Of a DNA stretch of 64,000 nt, positions 10,098-18,509 are shown in pieces. Location of the stretch: positions 1 through 64,000 of the forward strand of contig NZ_JACAAX010000007.1 in NCBI RefSeq assembly GCF_013377085.1, read 5' to 3'. The notes under the pieces were generated by a model, which saw only the letters and a list, made by a program, of their open reading frames with translations, searched no databases and had not been told where the DNA came from. Each line of letters starts with the position of its first letter. Positions within the stretch are counted from its first letter, which is position 1. The translations under genes and the position numbers were made by a program. This stretch comes from Rhodoplanes sp. (GTDB taxonomy: Bacteria > Pseudomonadota > Alphaproteobacteria > Rhizobiales > Xanthobacteraceae).

Positions 10098-11315
10098 ATG
10101 GTCAAGGTCTTGGAGGGAATGCGCGTCGTCGAGGGGTCCGCGTTCGTGGCCGTGCCGTTCGCCGGCATGACGCTCGCCCAGCTCGGTGCCGACGTGATCC
10201 GGTTCGACCGCATCCGCGGCGGGCTCGACTATCACCGCTGGCCGGTGACCAAGGACAATCGGAGCCTGTTCTGGGCCGGGCTCAACAAGGGCAAGCGCTC
10301 GCTCGCCGTCGACATGGCGACGCCGCGCGGCCAGGAGATCGTCACCCGGCTGATCTGCGCGCCGGGGCCCGACCGCGGCATGTTCCTCACCAATCTGCGG
10401 GTGCGCGGCTGGATGGACTACGAGTCGCTGAAGAAGCACCGCGAGGACCTGATCATGGTGTCGCTGCTCGGCGACCGGCACGGCGGTCCGGCGGTCGACT
10501 ACACGGTCAACCCGGGGGTCGGCTTTCCGTCGGCCACCGGCCCGGAGGGCTGGCAGGACCCGGTGTGCCACGTGCTGCCGGCCTGGGACCTGATCACCGG
10601 GCAGAAGGCCGCGCTCGGACTGATGGCGGCGGAGCGCCACCGCCGCATCACCGGCAAGGGGCAACTGGTCGAGCTGGCGCTCAAGGATGTGGCGCTGGCG
10701 ACGCTCGGCCATCTCGGCATCATCGGCGAGGTGCAGGTCAACGGCTTCGACCGACCACGCTACGGCAACGCACTTTACGGCGCCTACGGCCAGGATTTTG
10801 AAACCGCCGACGGCCGGCGGGTGATGATCGTGGCCCTCACCAATCGCCAGTGGGACGGGCTGAGGCATACGACCGGGCTGCACGAAGAATTCGATGATCT
10901 CGGGGTGCGGCTCGGCCTGCGGCTCTCCCGCGAGGGCGACCGCTTCAAGGCCCGCAAGGAGATCACCGAGCTGCTCGCCCCCTGGTTCCGCGCGCGAAAC
11001 GTCGAGGACTTCGCCGCCGCGCTCGACGAGCACGGCGTCACCTGGTCGGTGTTCCGCTCGTTCCGCCAGGTGATCGAGGAGGATCCCGACTGCTCCCCCC
11101 AAAACCCGATGTTCGTCCGCCTCGAGCAGCCCGGCATCGGCGAGTATCTGGTGCCGGGCACGCCGTTCGAGTTCTCGGAGCTCGACCGCGAGCCGCCGCG
11201 CCGTGCCTCGCAGCTCGGCGAGCACACCGACGAGATCCTCTCCGAGATCGGCTATGTCGATCACGAGATCTCCTCGCTGCACGACCATCACATCGTCGCC
11301 GGCCCGCGGCGGTGA
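10098..11315 (+). CDS. Class III CoA-transferase, probable mesaconyl-CoA C1-C4 CoA transferase
   Basis: A 405-aa CaiB/BaiF-family protein. Seen: EGMRVVEGSAFVAVPFAGMTLAQLGADVI (residues 6-34, the family's N-terminal Rossmann part), NKGKRSLAVDM (63-73), and PAWDLITGQKAALGLM where Asp-164 occupies the place of the catalytic Asp that forms the acyl-anhydride intermediate. Class III enzymes move CoA between carboxylates; the intramolecular member Mct moves CoA from C1 to C4 of mesaconate. That assignment rests on the Meh- and lyase-like neighbours and the FPSATGPEGWQDP region. ATG 10098 has AAGGA 8 bases upstream. The frame is open far upstream only as an overlap with the lyase gene. Confidence 0.82.
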   Translation: MVKVLEGMRVVEGSAFVAVPFAGMTLAQLGADVIRFDRIRGGLDYHRWPVTKDNRSLFWAGLNKGKRSLAVDMATPRGQEIVTRLICAPGPDRGMFLTNLRVRGWMDYESLKKHREDLIMVSLLGDRHGGPAVDYTVNPGVGFPSATGPEGWQDPVCHVLPAWDLITGQKAALGLMAAERHRRITGKGQLVELALKDVALATLGHLGIIGEVQVNGFDRPRYGNALYGAYGQDFETADGRRVMIVALTNRQWDGLRHTTGLHEEFDDLGVRLGLRLSREGDRFKARKEITELLAPWFRARNVEDFAAALDEHGVTWSVFRSFRQVIEEDPDCSPQNPMFVRLEQPGIGEYLVPGTPFEFSELDREPPRRASQLGEHTDEILSEIGYVDHEISSLHDHHIVAGPRR

Positions 11316-11333
11316 TGTTCGTTCACCCTCCCC

Positions 11334-11460
11334 TGGAGGGGGAGGGTCGGGCGCGTGCGAAGCACGCGCGCGGGGTGGGGTGAAGCCGCAAAGACCGGCT
11401 TCGCCGATCAATCCCTCCCGGACCGCTTCGCGGTCCGACCTCCCCCCTCCAGGGGAAGGT
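11334..11460. repeat. Palindromic dispersed repeat, copy B of the 8754 element
   Basis: Same end blocks (CCCTCCCCTGGAGGGGGAGG) and same GGGTGAAGCCGCAAAG word as copy A, in inverted orientation, between the CoA-transferase and the glycosyltransferase-like gene. The variable centre differs. Confidence 0.85.
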
Positions 11461-11521
11461 GAAGTGCAGCCGGCGCCTCGCCCGTTGCCTTACGGCCACT
11501 CCCTCGCCAAAGTGCGGCCGC

Positions 11522-12604
11522 ATGCGAATCCTCGTCGTCATCGCCCACTATTTCAAGCACGACAGCAGCGCCGATCTGACCAGCGGGCTCGGCAGCGGCC
11601 GCGCGCCCTTCGCCAAGATCGCGGCGCTGAACGCCCAGCTCGTCGCGCTGCATCGCTATTTCGGGCCGCGCCGCGCCTCGCTCGATCCGGACGATCCGCA
11701 GGGGCGCGGAAAGCCGGCCGACCGGCTCGATATCGTCGTCGTCACCAAGCGCGACGCCAATCTCGTCGACTTCATCGGCCTCGACGCATCGGCCTACACG
11801 GTCGAGCACGCCGAGGTCGAGCCGATGATGCTGGCCTTCGAGGCGCAGCGCATCATGCGCGAGCGCGCCGGCGGCTACGACCTCTACGCCTACATGGAGG
11901 ATGACCTGATCGTCGACGACCCGGCGTTCTTCGACAAGATCGCCTGGTTCGCGCAGACGTTCGGTCCGCAGGCCATGCTGCTGCCGATCCGCTACGAGAT
12001 GGGCTGGACCGGCACGCCCGCCAAGGTCTCGATCTCGGTGCGGCTGTCGCGCGACGGCGTCGCGCCGTTCCGCCGGCCCGAGCTGGCGCCGTCCGTCACC
12101 GGCACCTGGAACGGCCGGGCGCAGACGTTCCGGCTGCCCGGCAATCCGCATGCCGGCTGCTTCGCCGTCACGGACGCGCAGCTCGCGCTGTGGATGGCGC
12201 GGCCCAGCTTCTACGACCGTGACGCCTCGTGGTGCGACCCGCTGGTCAGCGCCGCGACGCTCGCGCCCGGAAAGGTGTTCGGCCTCTATATGCCGGCCGA
12301 GCCCGATCCGTGGTTCCTGGAGATCGAGCATTATGGCACCCGCTACGCCTCGATCGTCGCGCCGGCCGGCGAACGCTTCGGCGAGCCGCCGCTGCTGGCG
12401 CTGGTCGAGGCGGCCGGCCGCGACGGCCCGGGTGCGCTCGCCGACATCGCGGCCAAGACGGGGATGCGGGGCGACACCATCAACGCGCTGATCGCCGAGG
12501 CGGGCGAGCTGCGCTGGCGGCTCGGCCGCCTGGAGCGGTCGCGCTCGACGCTGTTCTGGGCGCTGCTCCGCGCCATCGTCCGTCGGCCCAGATCGCCGCG
12601 ATAG
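11522..12604 (+). CDS. Glycosyltransferase-like protein of unknown substrate
   Basis: A 360-aa protein. The N-terminus MRILVVIAHYF resembles a Rossmann strand of a nucleotide-sugar enzyme, and YMEDDLIVDDP (about residues 129-139) looks like the acidic metal-binding motif of GT-A type glycosyltransferases. The last 60 residues are helical and basic. I do not recognise a characterised homologue. Start ATG 11522 follows the palindromic repeat directly; the frame open to 11459 comes from the repeat. It could act in cell-surface polysaccharide work, but no other such gene adjoins it. Confidence 0.6.
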   Translation: MRILVVIAHYFKHDSSADLTSGLGSGRAPFAKIAALNAQLVALHRYFGPRRASLDPDDPQGRGKPADRLDIVVVTKRDANLVDFIGLDASAYTVEHAEVEPMMLAFEAQRIMRERAGGYDLYAYMEDDLIVDDPAFFDKIAWFAQTFGPQAMLLPIRYEMGWTGTPAKVSISVRLSRDGVAPFRRPELAPSVTGTWNGRAQTFRLPGNPHAGCFAVTDAQLALWMARPSFYDRDASWCDPLVSAATLAPGKVFGLYMPAEPDPWFLEIEHYGTRYASIVAPAGERFGEPPLLALVEAAGRDGPGALADIAAKTGMRGDTINALIAEAGELRWRLGRLERSRSTLFWALLRAIVRRPRSPR

Positions 12605-12839
12605 CGTCTTGCGTCGGTCGGTTGCGGTAGCATTGCACGGCATTTTCACGGCCGGCTTAATCTTTTCTTCGTAGTAATACGTGCCCGTCGCGCGCAGATC
12701 GTCCGAACACTGGCCGTTTCTCCGTTCAATTCTGTCCTGCATGGCGGATTCTTAGATTTCGACATGCTCCGATTAACCGCACTTTCAGACGTCCGGGATG
12801 TACTGGCCGTGGGTGGACCTTGCGGACTTTGGAACGGGC

Positions 12840-13937
12840 ATGGCGGGCGTACCGTCGCTGATCGTCGAACTGGAGCAGACGCTGAGCAGTGGCTCGAGCG
12901 TGCAGCGCGCCGATATTCTGCGTCGGGTCAGCGACCTGTTCCTGATGAACGTCGAGAGCTACAGCGACGACCATGTCGCGGTGTTCGACGACGTGATGTG
13001 CCACCTGATCGACAAGATCGAGCGGGACGCGCTGATCCGGCTGAGCAAGCAGCTCGCCCCGGCCGCCAATGCGCCGGTGCGCACCGTCCATCGGCTCGCC
13101 GAAGACGACGACATCGAGATCTCCAGGCCGCTGATCGAGCGCTCGAAGATCCTCTCCGACGACTTCCTGGTCGAGCTGGCGCTGACCAAGAGCCAGGCCC
13201 ATCTCGCCGCCATCGCGGGCCGCGAGACATTGCCCGAGAAGGTCACCGACGTGCTGGTCGAGCGCGGCGACGACGAGGTCACCCTCAAGGTCACGGGGAA
13301 CCACGGCGCCCGGTTCTCCCGGCCCGGCTTCATGAAGGTCGCCGAGAAGGCGCAGTCGGATGGCCGCCTCGCAGAGCGGTTCATCAGCCGCACCGACGTT
13401 CCGACCGACGTGTTCCAGCATCTGCTCCGCAAGGCGACCGAGGTCGTCAAGAACCGGCTGCTCAAGAACGCCGACCACGACATGCGGGTGACGATCACCC
13501 GCACGCTCGCCGACATTGCCACCGAGGTGGCGCGCGAGCGGGCCGAGGTCGACAAGAGCTCGTATTCGGCCGGCACCGTGATGAGCATCGACCCGGGGCG
13601 CCTCAAGGCGCGGATCGGCGAGCTCGCCCAGGCCGGCAAGCGCACCGAGACCATCGAGGCGATGGCGGCGCTGAGCAAGCTGCCGATCTCGACCGTGAAG
13701 AACGTGATGCGCCAGGGCGCCACCGATGGGCTGTTGATCCTGTGCAAGTCGATCGCGCTCGGCTGGCCGGACGTGAAGCGGGTGCTGGCGACGGTCGGTG
13801 GCATCGAGTCGGACGCCGAGACCAAGAAGGCGTTCGAGCGCTATCTCGGTCTGACCGCCGAGACGGCCAACCGGGTGCTGCGCTTCGTCAAGTCGTGCAA
13901 GGCGATCTCCAAGGCCGATTTCCAGCGCATGCTGTGA
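12840..13937 (+). CDS. DUF2336 domain protein
   Basis: A 365-aa all-helical protein of the DUF2336 family, found mainly in alphaproteobacteria. Seen: the family N-terminus SLIVELEQTLSSGSSVQRADILRRVSDLFL and HEAT-like helical repeats through residue 340. The function of the family is not established. ATG 12840 matches the usual family start and follows GGAACGGG; an alternative at 12798 would add 14 residues. It stands between unrelated genes with a 235-bp leader that is relatively AT-rich at 12650-12780. Confidence 0.85.
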   Translation: MAGVPSLIVELEQTLSSGSSVQRADILRRVSDLFLMNVESYSDDHVAVFDDVMCHLIDKIERDALIRLSKQLAPAANAPVRTVHRLAEDDDIEISRPLIERSKILSDDFLVELALTKSQAHLAAIAGRETLPEKVTDVLVERGDDEVTLKVTGNHGARFSRPGFMKVAEKAQSDGRLAERFISRTDVPTDVFQHLLRKATEVVKNRLLKNADHDMRVTITRTLADIATEVARERAEVDKSSYSAGTVMSIDPGRLKARIGELAQAGKRTETIEAMAALSKLPISTVKNVMRQGATDGLLILCKSIALGWPDVKRVLATVGGIESDAETKKAFERYLGLTAETANRVLRFVKSCKAISKADFQRML

Positions 13938-13986
13938 TAGAAGAAGCAGCTCGCGCACCCGCTCGACCGTGCTGGCCGCTTTCGCC

Positions 13987-14451
13987 ATGACGCTGTATTT
14001 CGCGTACGGATCCAACATGAGCCGGGCGCTGATGCGCCGGCGCTGCCCCGCCGCCCGCGAGCTCGGGTCGGCGGTGCTGGACGGCTTCCGCCTTCTCATC
14101 AACGACGACGGCTACGCGACCGTGGTGCCGTCTGCGGGCGGCCGGGTGGAGGGCGTGCTGTGGCGCCTGTCGCCGCGCGACCGCGCCGCCCTCAACGCCT
14201 ATGAGCGCACCGATATCGGCCTCTACCGGGCCGTGCCAATGGCCGTCCGGGCCGGTGTCGCGCGGGTGCGGGCGCTCGTCTATGTCGCCCGGTCGCGCCG
14301 GGAGGGGCGGCCGCGTCCCGGCTACCATGCGCTGGTCGTCGAGGCCGCCCGCGCCGCCGGCCTGCCGGCGCCGTATGTGCGAACGCTCGTTCGGCTCGCG
14401 CCCGGCGGATTTTGCGGGGTGCGGCCGCGCGAGATCGGGGAGATCGCGTGA
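13987..14451 (+). CDS. Gamma-glutamylcyclotransferase-like protein
   Basis: A 154-aa protein of the GGCT/AIG2 fold. Seen: the substrate loop YFAYGSNM at residues 4-11, the catalytic Glu in LNAYERTDIG, and GGFCGVRP near the end. These enzymes release 5-oxoproline from gamma-glutamyl compounds. Its stop overlaps the next gene's GTG start (GTGA), so the two are translationally coupled. Confidence 0.85.
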   Translation: MTLYFAYGSNMSRALMRRRCPAARELGSAVLDGFRLLINDDGYATVVPSAGGRVEGVLWRLSPRDRAALNAYERTDIGLYRAVPMAVRAGVARVRALVYVARSRREGRPRPGYHALVVEAARAAGLPAPYVRTLVRLAPGGFCGVRPREIGEIA

Positions 14452-14756
14452 GCGGGGCTTCGACCGTCGTGCGCCACCTCTTGGTCCGCGGCCGGGTGCA
14501 GGGGGTCGGCTATCGCGGCTGGGCCGACGCCGAGGCGCGTCAGCGCGGTCTCGACGGCTGGGTGCGCAACCGGGTCGGCGGCGCCGTCGAGATTCTTGTC
14601 GCGGGGCCGCCGGACCTGGTCGCCGATTTCATCACGGCCTGCCGACGCGGTCCCTGGCGGGCCCGGGTGGACGACATCGCGGTCGCCGAGGCGACCACCC
14701 GGGAGTTGGACCAGCGCCGCCCGGGAGAGAGCTTTTCGGTGCTGTCGACCGTGTGA
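14448..14756 (+). CDS. acyP: Acylphosphatase
   Basis: A 102-aa protein with the acylphosphatase signature GRVQGVGYRGWADAEA (catalytic Arg in GYR) and GWVRNRVGGAVEI containing the catalytic Asn. It hydrolyses acyl phosphates such as acetyl or carbamoyl phosphate. The GTG start at 14448 overlaps the previous stop and has GGGGAG a few bases upstream; the family starts at this point. Normal length is 90-100 residues. Confidence 0.93.
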   Translation: MSGASTVVRHLLVRGRVQGVGYRGWADAEARQRGLDGWVRNRVGGAVEILVAGPPDLVADFITACRRGPWRARVDDIAVAEATTRELDQRRPGESFSVLSTV

Positions 14757-14769
14757 GCAAATCGCCTGG

Positions 14770-14873
14770 TCATTCCGGGACGCACGCGCGAGCGTGCGGA
14801 TCCGGAATCCAGACGCGAGCACGGCATCCTGGGTTGGATTCCGGGTTCGCGGCTTCGCCGCGCCCCGGAATGA
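14770..14873. repeat. Palindromic dispersed repeat, TCATTCCGGG family
   Basis: Begins TCATTCCGGGACG and ends CCCCGGAATGA, with inner arms GGATCCGGAATCC and GGATTCCGGGTTC. It fills the gap between the acylphosphatase gene and the end of lipB (convergent), where it could also act as a bidirectional terminator. A related fragment is at 28576-28684. Confidence 0.85.
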
Positions 14874-14886
14874 CCGCGGCGTTTCC

Positions 14887-15681
14887 TCAATCGCCGTCCG
14901 TCTGTGCGCCCGCCGAAGGCTCCGGCGGCGGGCCTGGCAGGCGCCGCACGGGCCCGAACTGCGCCTCGAACTCCGCCTTCAGGAGCGAATCGACCTCGGG
15001 CATGTCGACCAGGTGGCCGAGGTCCCACAGGCTGGTGACGCCGAAGCGCGGGTCGGCGATGCCGCAGGGCACGATCCCGGAGAAATGGCCGAGGTCGGGA
15101 TCGACGTTGAGGCTGATGCCGTGCAGGCTCACCCAGCGCTTCAGCCGCACGCCGATCGCGGCGATCTTGTCCTCGCGGCCGTCGCCGCGCTCGGGTCGCG
15201 CCACCCAGACGCCGACCCGGCCGTCGCGTCGCTCGCCCCGGATGTTGAGGCGCCCCAGCGTGCCGATGATCCAGGCCTCGAGCGTCGAGACGAACCAGCG
15301 CACGTCGGGCTTGCGGCGGCGCAGGTCCAGCATCGCATAGGCGACCCGCTGGCCCGGCCCGTGATAGGTGAACTGGCCGCCGCGTCCGGCCGAGAAGACC
15401 GGGAAGCGCGCGTCCAAAAGATCCTCGGCGCGCGCGCTGGTGCCGGCCGTGTAGAGGGGCGGGTGCTCGAGCAGCCAGACGAGCTCCGGCGCCGTGCCGG
15501 CCGCGATCGCGGCGACGCGCGCCTCCATGACGGCGAGCGCCTCCGGATAGCCCACGGGCTGGTCCGAGACCCGCCATTCGACGGGCGGGAACGCGGCAGC
15601 GGCGCGGGTCGCGTCAGCGCCGAGCGCGTCAGCGCCGAGCGAGCCGGTCGGCGGCACCGTGATGACAGGGGCGTTAATCAC
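14887..15681 (-). CDS. lipB: Octanoyltransferase (lipoate biosynthesis)
   Basis: A 264-aa LipB protein that transfers octanoyl from acyl carrier protein to lipoyl domains. Seen: [32 protein letters not shown], the conserved Lys in [17 protein letters not shown], and the catalytic Cys in FSGIVPCGI. The first 30 residues are not conserved and hold a 15-bp in-frame DNA duplication (GADALGADA). The GTG start at 15681 is the first in frame; its upstream AGGA is very close, so the true start may be some codons later. Divergent from fliN. Confidence 0.93.
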   Translation of the reverse strand: MINAPVITVPPTGSLGADALGADATRAAAAFPPVEWRVSDQPVGYPEALAVMEARVAAIAAGTAPELVWLLEHPPLYTAGTSARAEDLLDARFPVFSAGRGGQFTYHGPGQRVAYAMLDLRRRKPDVRWFVSTLEAWIIGTLGRLNIRGERRDGRVGVWVARPERGDGREDKIAAIGVRLKRWVSLHGISLNVDPDLGHFSGIVPCGIADPRFGVTSLWDLGHLVDMPEVDSLLKAEFEAQFGPVRRLPGPPPEPSAGAQTDGD

Positions 15682-15688
15682 TTCCTAA
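15674..15688. promoter_or_regulatory. Possible CtrA box between lipB and fliN
   Basis: TTAA (15674-15677) and CTAA (15685-15688) are seven bases apart; on the minus strand this reads TTAG-N7-TTAA, one mismatch from the CtrA full site TTAA-N7-TTAA. It overlaps the annotated lipB start and lies 56 bases upstream of fliN. Confidence 0.4.
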
Positions 15689-15743
15689 CCATACCCATGC
15701 TGTGTTGGTCCGCAACGGACGACGTCCAGGGAAAGTCATCACA

Positions 15744-15986
15744 GTGGCCACGCTCAACAGTGTTTCGCTCGACATCGCCGTCGTGCTCGGCTCCACTGTG
15801 ATGCCGGTGCACCAGGTTCTGCGGCTCGGCCGCGGCGCCATCATCGAGCTGGACACCCGCGAGAACGACGCCGTGCGTATCCTGGTCAACAATCACCCGG
15901 TCGCCGAAGGCGCCGTGGTGGTGAGCGGCAGCCGCATCGGGGTCGAGGTGCGCCGCATGCTGCCGCGCGCGCCAGAGTATCGCTGA
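15744..15986 (+). CDS. fliN: Flagellar motor switch protein FliN-type SpoA domain
   Basis: An 80-aa SpoA (surface presentation of antigens) domain: SLDIAVVLGSTVMPVHQVLRLGRGAIIELD followed by VRILVNNHPVAEGAVVVSGSRIGVEV, the full fold of FliN at the C-ring of the flagellar motor. The GTG at 15744 is preceded by AGGGAAAG and begins the conserved part; a TTG at 15702 is possible. No other flagellar gene is visible, so this may be an orphan copy. YscQ-type secretion proteins share the domain, but the short length fits FliN. Confidence 0.85.
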   Translation: MATLNSVSLDIAVVLGSTVMPVHQVLRLGRGAIIELDTRENDAVRILVNNHPVAEGAVVVSGSRIGVEVRRMLPRAPEYR

Positions 15987-16279
15987 GGCCCGGCTCGCTT
16001 CCATCCCTGTGCGATTCGTCGAGCAGAGGCTGTGTCCCGGCTCGGCATCGCTTTGGTCCGCTCGTCTCCGCGAAAGGCGGGGACCCGGCAGCCACGAACG
16101 GATCTGGAGGCCCGCTTGGGCGGGAACGTGCGGAGGGGGCGGCTCTCCGGCACGACGACCATCATGCCGGGTGCGCCGGCATTGCCGACGCGGTCCCGAA
16201 AGAAGCGACGATATCGTCGTCTTTTCAGAAGGATGCTTCGCCTTGTTGAAGCCGGCCATGAAGCCGGCAGCGAAGTAAT
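15987..16279. other. Intergenic stretch with inverted-repeat structures
   Basis: No gene. It contains small hairpins (CCGCGAAAGGCGG at about 16068, GCCCGCTTGGGCGGG at about 16113) like another dispersed-repeat family, a perfect 14-bp palindrome CGACGATATCGTCG at 16207-16220, and a GCCGGC-TTCATG-GCCGGC hairpin near 16247-16264, downstream of the tRNA in its own direction, which could end its transcript. Confidence 0.45.
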
Positions 16280-16364
16280 TGGTGCGGTCGAGAGGACTCG
16301 AACCTCCACGGGTCGCCCCACTAGCACCTCAAGCTAGCGCGTCTACCAGTTCCGCCACGACCGC
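16280..16364 (-). tRNA. tRNA-Leu (anticodon GAG)
   Basis: An 85-nt gene including an encoded CCA. Acceptor stem GCGGTCG pairs with CGACCGC, discriminator A. D-arm contains GGTAGACGC, anticodon loop TTGAGGT with anticodon GAG, a long variable arm typical of tRNA-Leu, and T-loop GTTCGAGTC. Confidence 0.95.
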
Positions 16365-16416
16365 ATCGGGGATCGATGCCGGCCGTGGACGGCACAGGCA
16401 TCGAAGCGACGGCGAG

Positions 16417-16445
16417 GGTGTAACAAATCGATGATGCGGCGACAA
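16417..16445 (-). promoter_or_regulatory. Possible promoter of tRNA-Leu
   Basis: On the minus strand TTGTCG (16445-16440), 17 bases, TACACC (16422-16417), about 45 bases upstream of the mature tRNA 5' end. Confidence 0.4.
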
Positions 16446-16785
16446 GACCGCCGGCGGCCAGGCGGCGGGTTTTCCCGACCGGGTCCGGTATGCCGCAGCG
16501 GGGCCTTGCTCGCGACCGTCCCGGCCGGCGGTCGACGCGGCCGTCGTCGACCGGGGAGCCCGCGGCCCGGTCGCACTGCTCGCCGAAGACGCGCCGGGAT
16601 TGCCGCTTCGGCGCGCTCCGGAATGACGGCGACCTGATCAGCCGGATTTCGGATCAGTCATCTGTCCGGGCTGAGCAGGATGGGCCGCGCATCCATCAAC
16701 TGACCGGAACGACCGTTGTTTCGGTTGGATGGATTGCCGGGTTAAGCCCGGCGACGCCGCCGAGAGGCGTACGGCCGCAAACGAA
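16446..16785. other. GC-rich intergenic stretch
   Basis: No gene seen. It contains a partial copy of the TCATTCCGG repeat type around 16598-16627 and otherwise only biased GC-rich sequence. Confidence 0.35.
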
Positions 16786-16809
16786 CATGGCCGGAGAGAG
16801 CCGGCCATG
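16786..16809 (-). terminator. Hairpin downstream of polysaccharide deacetylase
   Basis: Perfect 9-bp inverted repeat CATGGCCGG / CCGGCCATG with a 6-base loop, 50 bases beyond the stop at 16859, followed on the minus strand by TTCGTTTG. Weak T-tract, so only a probable terminator. Confidence 0.5.
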
Positions 16810-16858
16810 ACGACGAAAAACAGGTCGTTTCGTGAGGCGAGGGGCCTCACCCCGATCC

Positions 16859-18388
16859 TTACTGCGAGCCGCCCAGTCCGGGCAGGCTCGAGGTCGAGAA
16901 GGGCCAGCGGCCGAGCAGGCCGGGACGGCGGATCGCGCCGGTCGATTCGCCGGCGGCCGGCGGGATCGGCGCCGGTGGCTGCAGGGTCGTCCCCGCGGCC
17001 GGAGCCGGCGCGATCGAGATCGGCGCCGAGGTGTGCGGGGCCGAGATCGGGGTGGGCGCCGGGCGCGGCATCGGGGCCGGCTTGAGGGCGGCGACGCGCG
17101 GTCCGGCCGCCGCCTTTGGTTCGGCCGGAGTAAAGATCGGCAGCGCCGGCAGCGCGGCGGCGTGGCCGGCGGTGCCGAGGATCGAGCTCGCCGGGGCAAA
17201 ATCGTTGTCGCGGCCGAAGCTGCCCATGCTCGGCACCGGCAGAACGATCGGCAGCGTCACGGCGCGGCCGCTGGCCTCGTCGTCGGAGTGGCGCGGCCAC
17301 ACCGGCTCGGGCGGCAGCGGCACGGCGTTCCCATGGGCCCGGTAGCTGCGCAGGCGCGAGCGTGCCAGCACGGGCGAGGGGCCGAGCGCATCGACCACGC
17401 CGACGCTCTGCGGGTCGTAGGTCGGCAGGATCGGGTCGTCGAGCAACATCTCGATGGTGAATTGCGGAGTCGGCCAGCCGGCGCCGGCCGTCTGGCCGCG
17501 CACCAGCCACTGCTCCGGCGAGGTCGCGGTCTTCGGCTGGTCGACGCTCCCCGGCACCACGTGGACGATCTTGTAGCCGCGTGCCTTCAACTCCTTGAGG
17601 AGCCCGGGCAGCGCCAGCACGGTGGCGGGCTGGATGTCGTGCAGCAGCAGCATGCCGCGGCCGCGCGCCTCGATGCGCTGCAGGGCGCGGTGCATCACCT
17701 CGCTGGCCGGGATGTGCTTCCAGTCGTCGGCCGGGAAGTCGGCGCTCCAGGTCATCAGGCCGCGGGAGGCGAGCAGGCGCTCGACCTCGTCACGCCGCAA
17801 CAGGCCGGGGACGCGGAAGAACGGCGCTACCGCGGCGCGGTCGCCGAGCGCGGCGCCGACCGAGGCGATGCCGCCCTCGATCTCCTGCTCGGCCTGGGCG
17901 ATCGGCATCTTGTGGAAGGTCAGCGGGTGGCTGAAGCTGTGCGTGCCGATGGTGTGGCCCGCCGCCTGGATCTTGCGCACCGAGTCCGGATAGGCGCGGG
18001 CCATCTTGCCGACCAGGAAATACGTCACCTTCACGCATTCGGAGGCGAGGATGTCGAGCGCCCGGGTGGTGTAGGGCGGCAGCGGCCCGTCGTCGAAGGT
18101 GATCACCACCTCCTTGGGCCCGAGCGGCAGCGTCTCGCGATACTGCATCATGCCGAGCCGCATGTGCTCGGCCGGATCGATCACCAAGGTCCGGCTGGTG
18201 CCCAGCGCGTTCGGGTTGCCGGGGCAATCGGCTTGCGTCGTCGGGCCGGCCGCGGCCGCCGGGCCGGTCGCGAAAAGCGCGAGCAGCGACAGCACCATCG
18301 ACGAGGCCGACAGCTTCGCCAGGGCCCGCTTCGACCCTGCCGGCCTCGAAACGGCCAAACTCGGAACCACGACGCGCAACGGGCGCAT
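16859..18388 (-). CDS. Polysaccharide deacetylase (NodB homology) with long proline-rich tail
   Basis: A 509-aa exported protein. A signal-anchor-like segment lies around residues 24-48 (LSASSMVLSLLALFATGPAAAA). The NodB deacetylase domain covers about 60-290: ITFDDGPLPPYTTRALDIL (metal Asp pair), HSFSHP (metal His pair), PFFRVPG, and LLLHD. After residue 300 the chain is Pro/Ala/Ser-rich and looks disordered, possibly a cell-wall spanning part. The family removes acetyl or formyl groups from peptidoglycan, chitin-like or exopolysaccharide chains in the periplasm. ATG 18388 follows GGGGCAGGAT. It sits 121 bases after a second deacetylase on the same strand, a likely local duplication. Confidence 0.85.
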   Translation of the reverse strand: MRPLRVVVPSLAVSRPAGSKRALAKLSASSMVLSLLALFATGPAAAAGPTTQADCPGNPNALGTSRTLVIDPAEHMRLGMMQYRETLPLGPKEVVITFDDGPLPPYTTRALDILASECVKVTYFLVGKMARAYPDSVRKIQAAGHTIGTHSFSHPLTFHKMPIAQAEQEIEGGIASVGAALGDRAAVAPFFRVPGLLRRDEVERLLASRGLMTWSADFPADDWKHIPASEVMHRALQRIEARGRGMLLLHDIQPATVLALPGLLKELKARGYKIVHVVPGSVDQPKTATSPEQWLVRGQTAGAGWPTPQFTIEMLLDDPILPTYDPQSVGVVDALGPSPVLARSRLRSYRAHGNAVPLPPEPVWPRHSDDEASGRAVTLPIVLPVPSMGSFGRDNDFAPASSILGTAGHAAALPALPIFTPAEPKAAAGPRVAALKPAPMPRPAPTPISAPHTSAPISIAPAPAAGTTLQPPAPIPPAAGESTGAIRRPGLLGRWPFSTSSLPGLGGSQ

Positions 18389-18509
18389 GATCCTGCCCCT
18401 TCCCCCGATCAGTCGGACGGCAAACGTTTTTTTCCCACAGCCACGTGGAATTGGTAACCGCCGAATGGGTAAAATATCGTGTACAGGTGATGAAATAGTG
18501 GCCGCGTGC

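Noticed and set aside
16280-16364. tRNA-Leu as phage attachment site
   Set aside because: It is 13 kb from the integrase, with intact host genes between; the prophage junction is at the ydcF-like gene.
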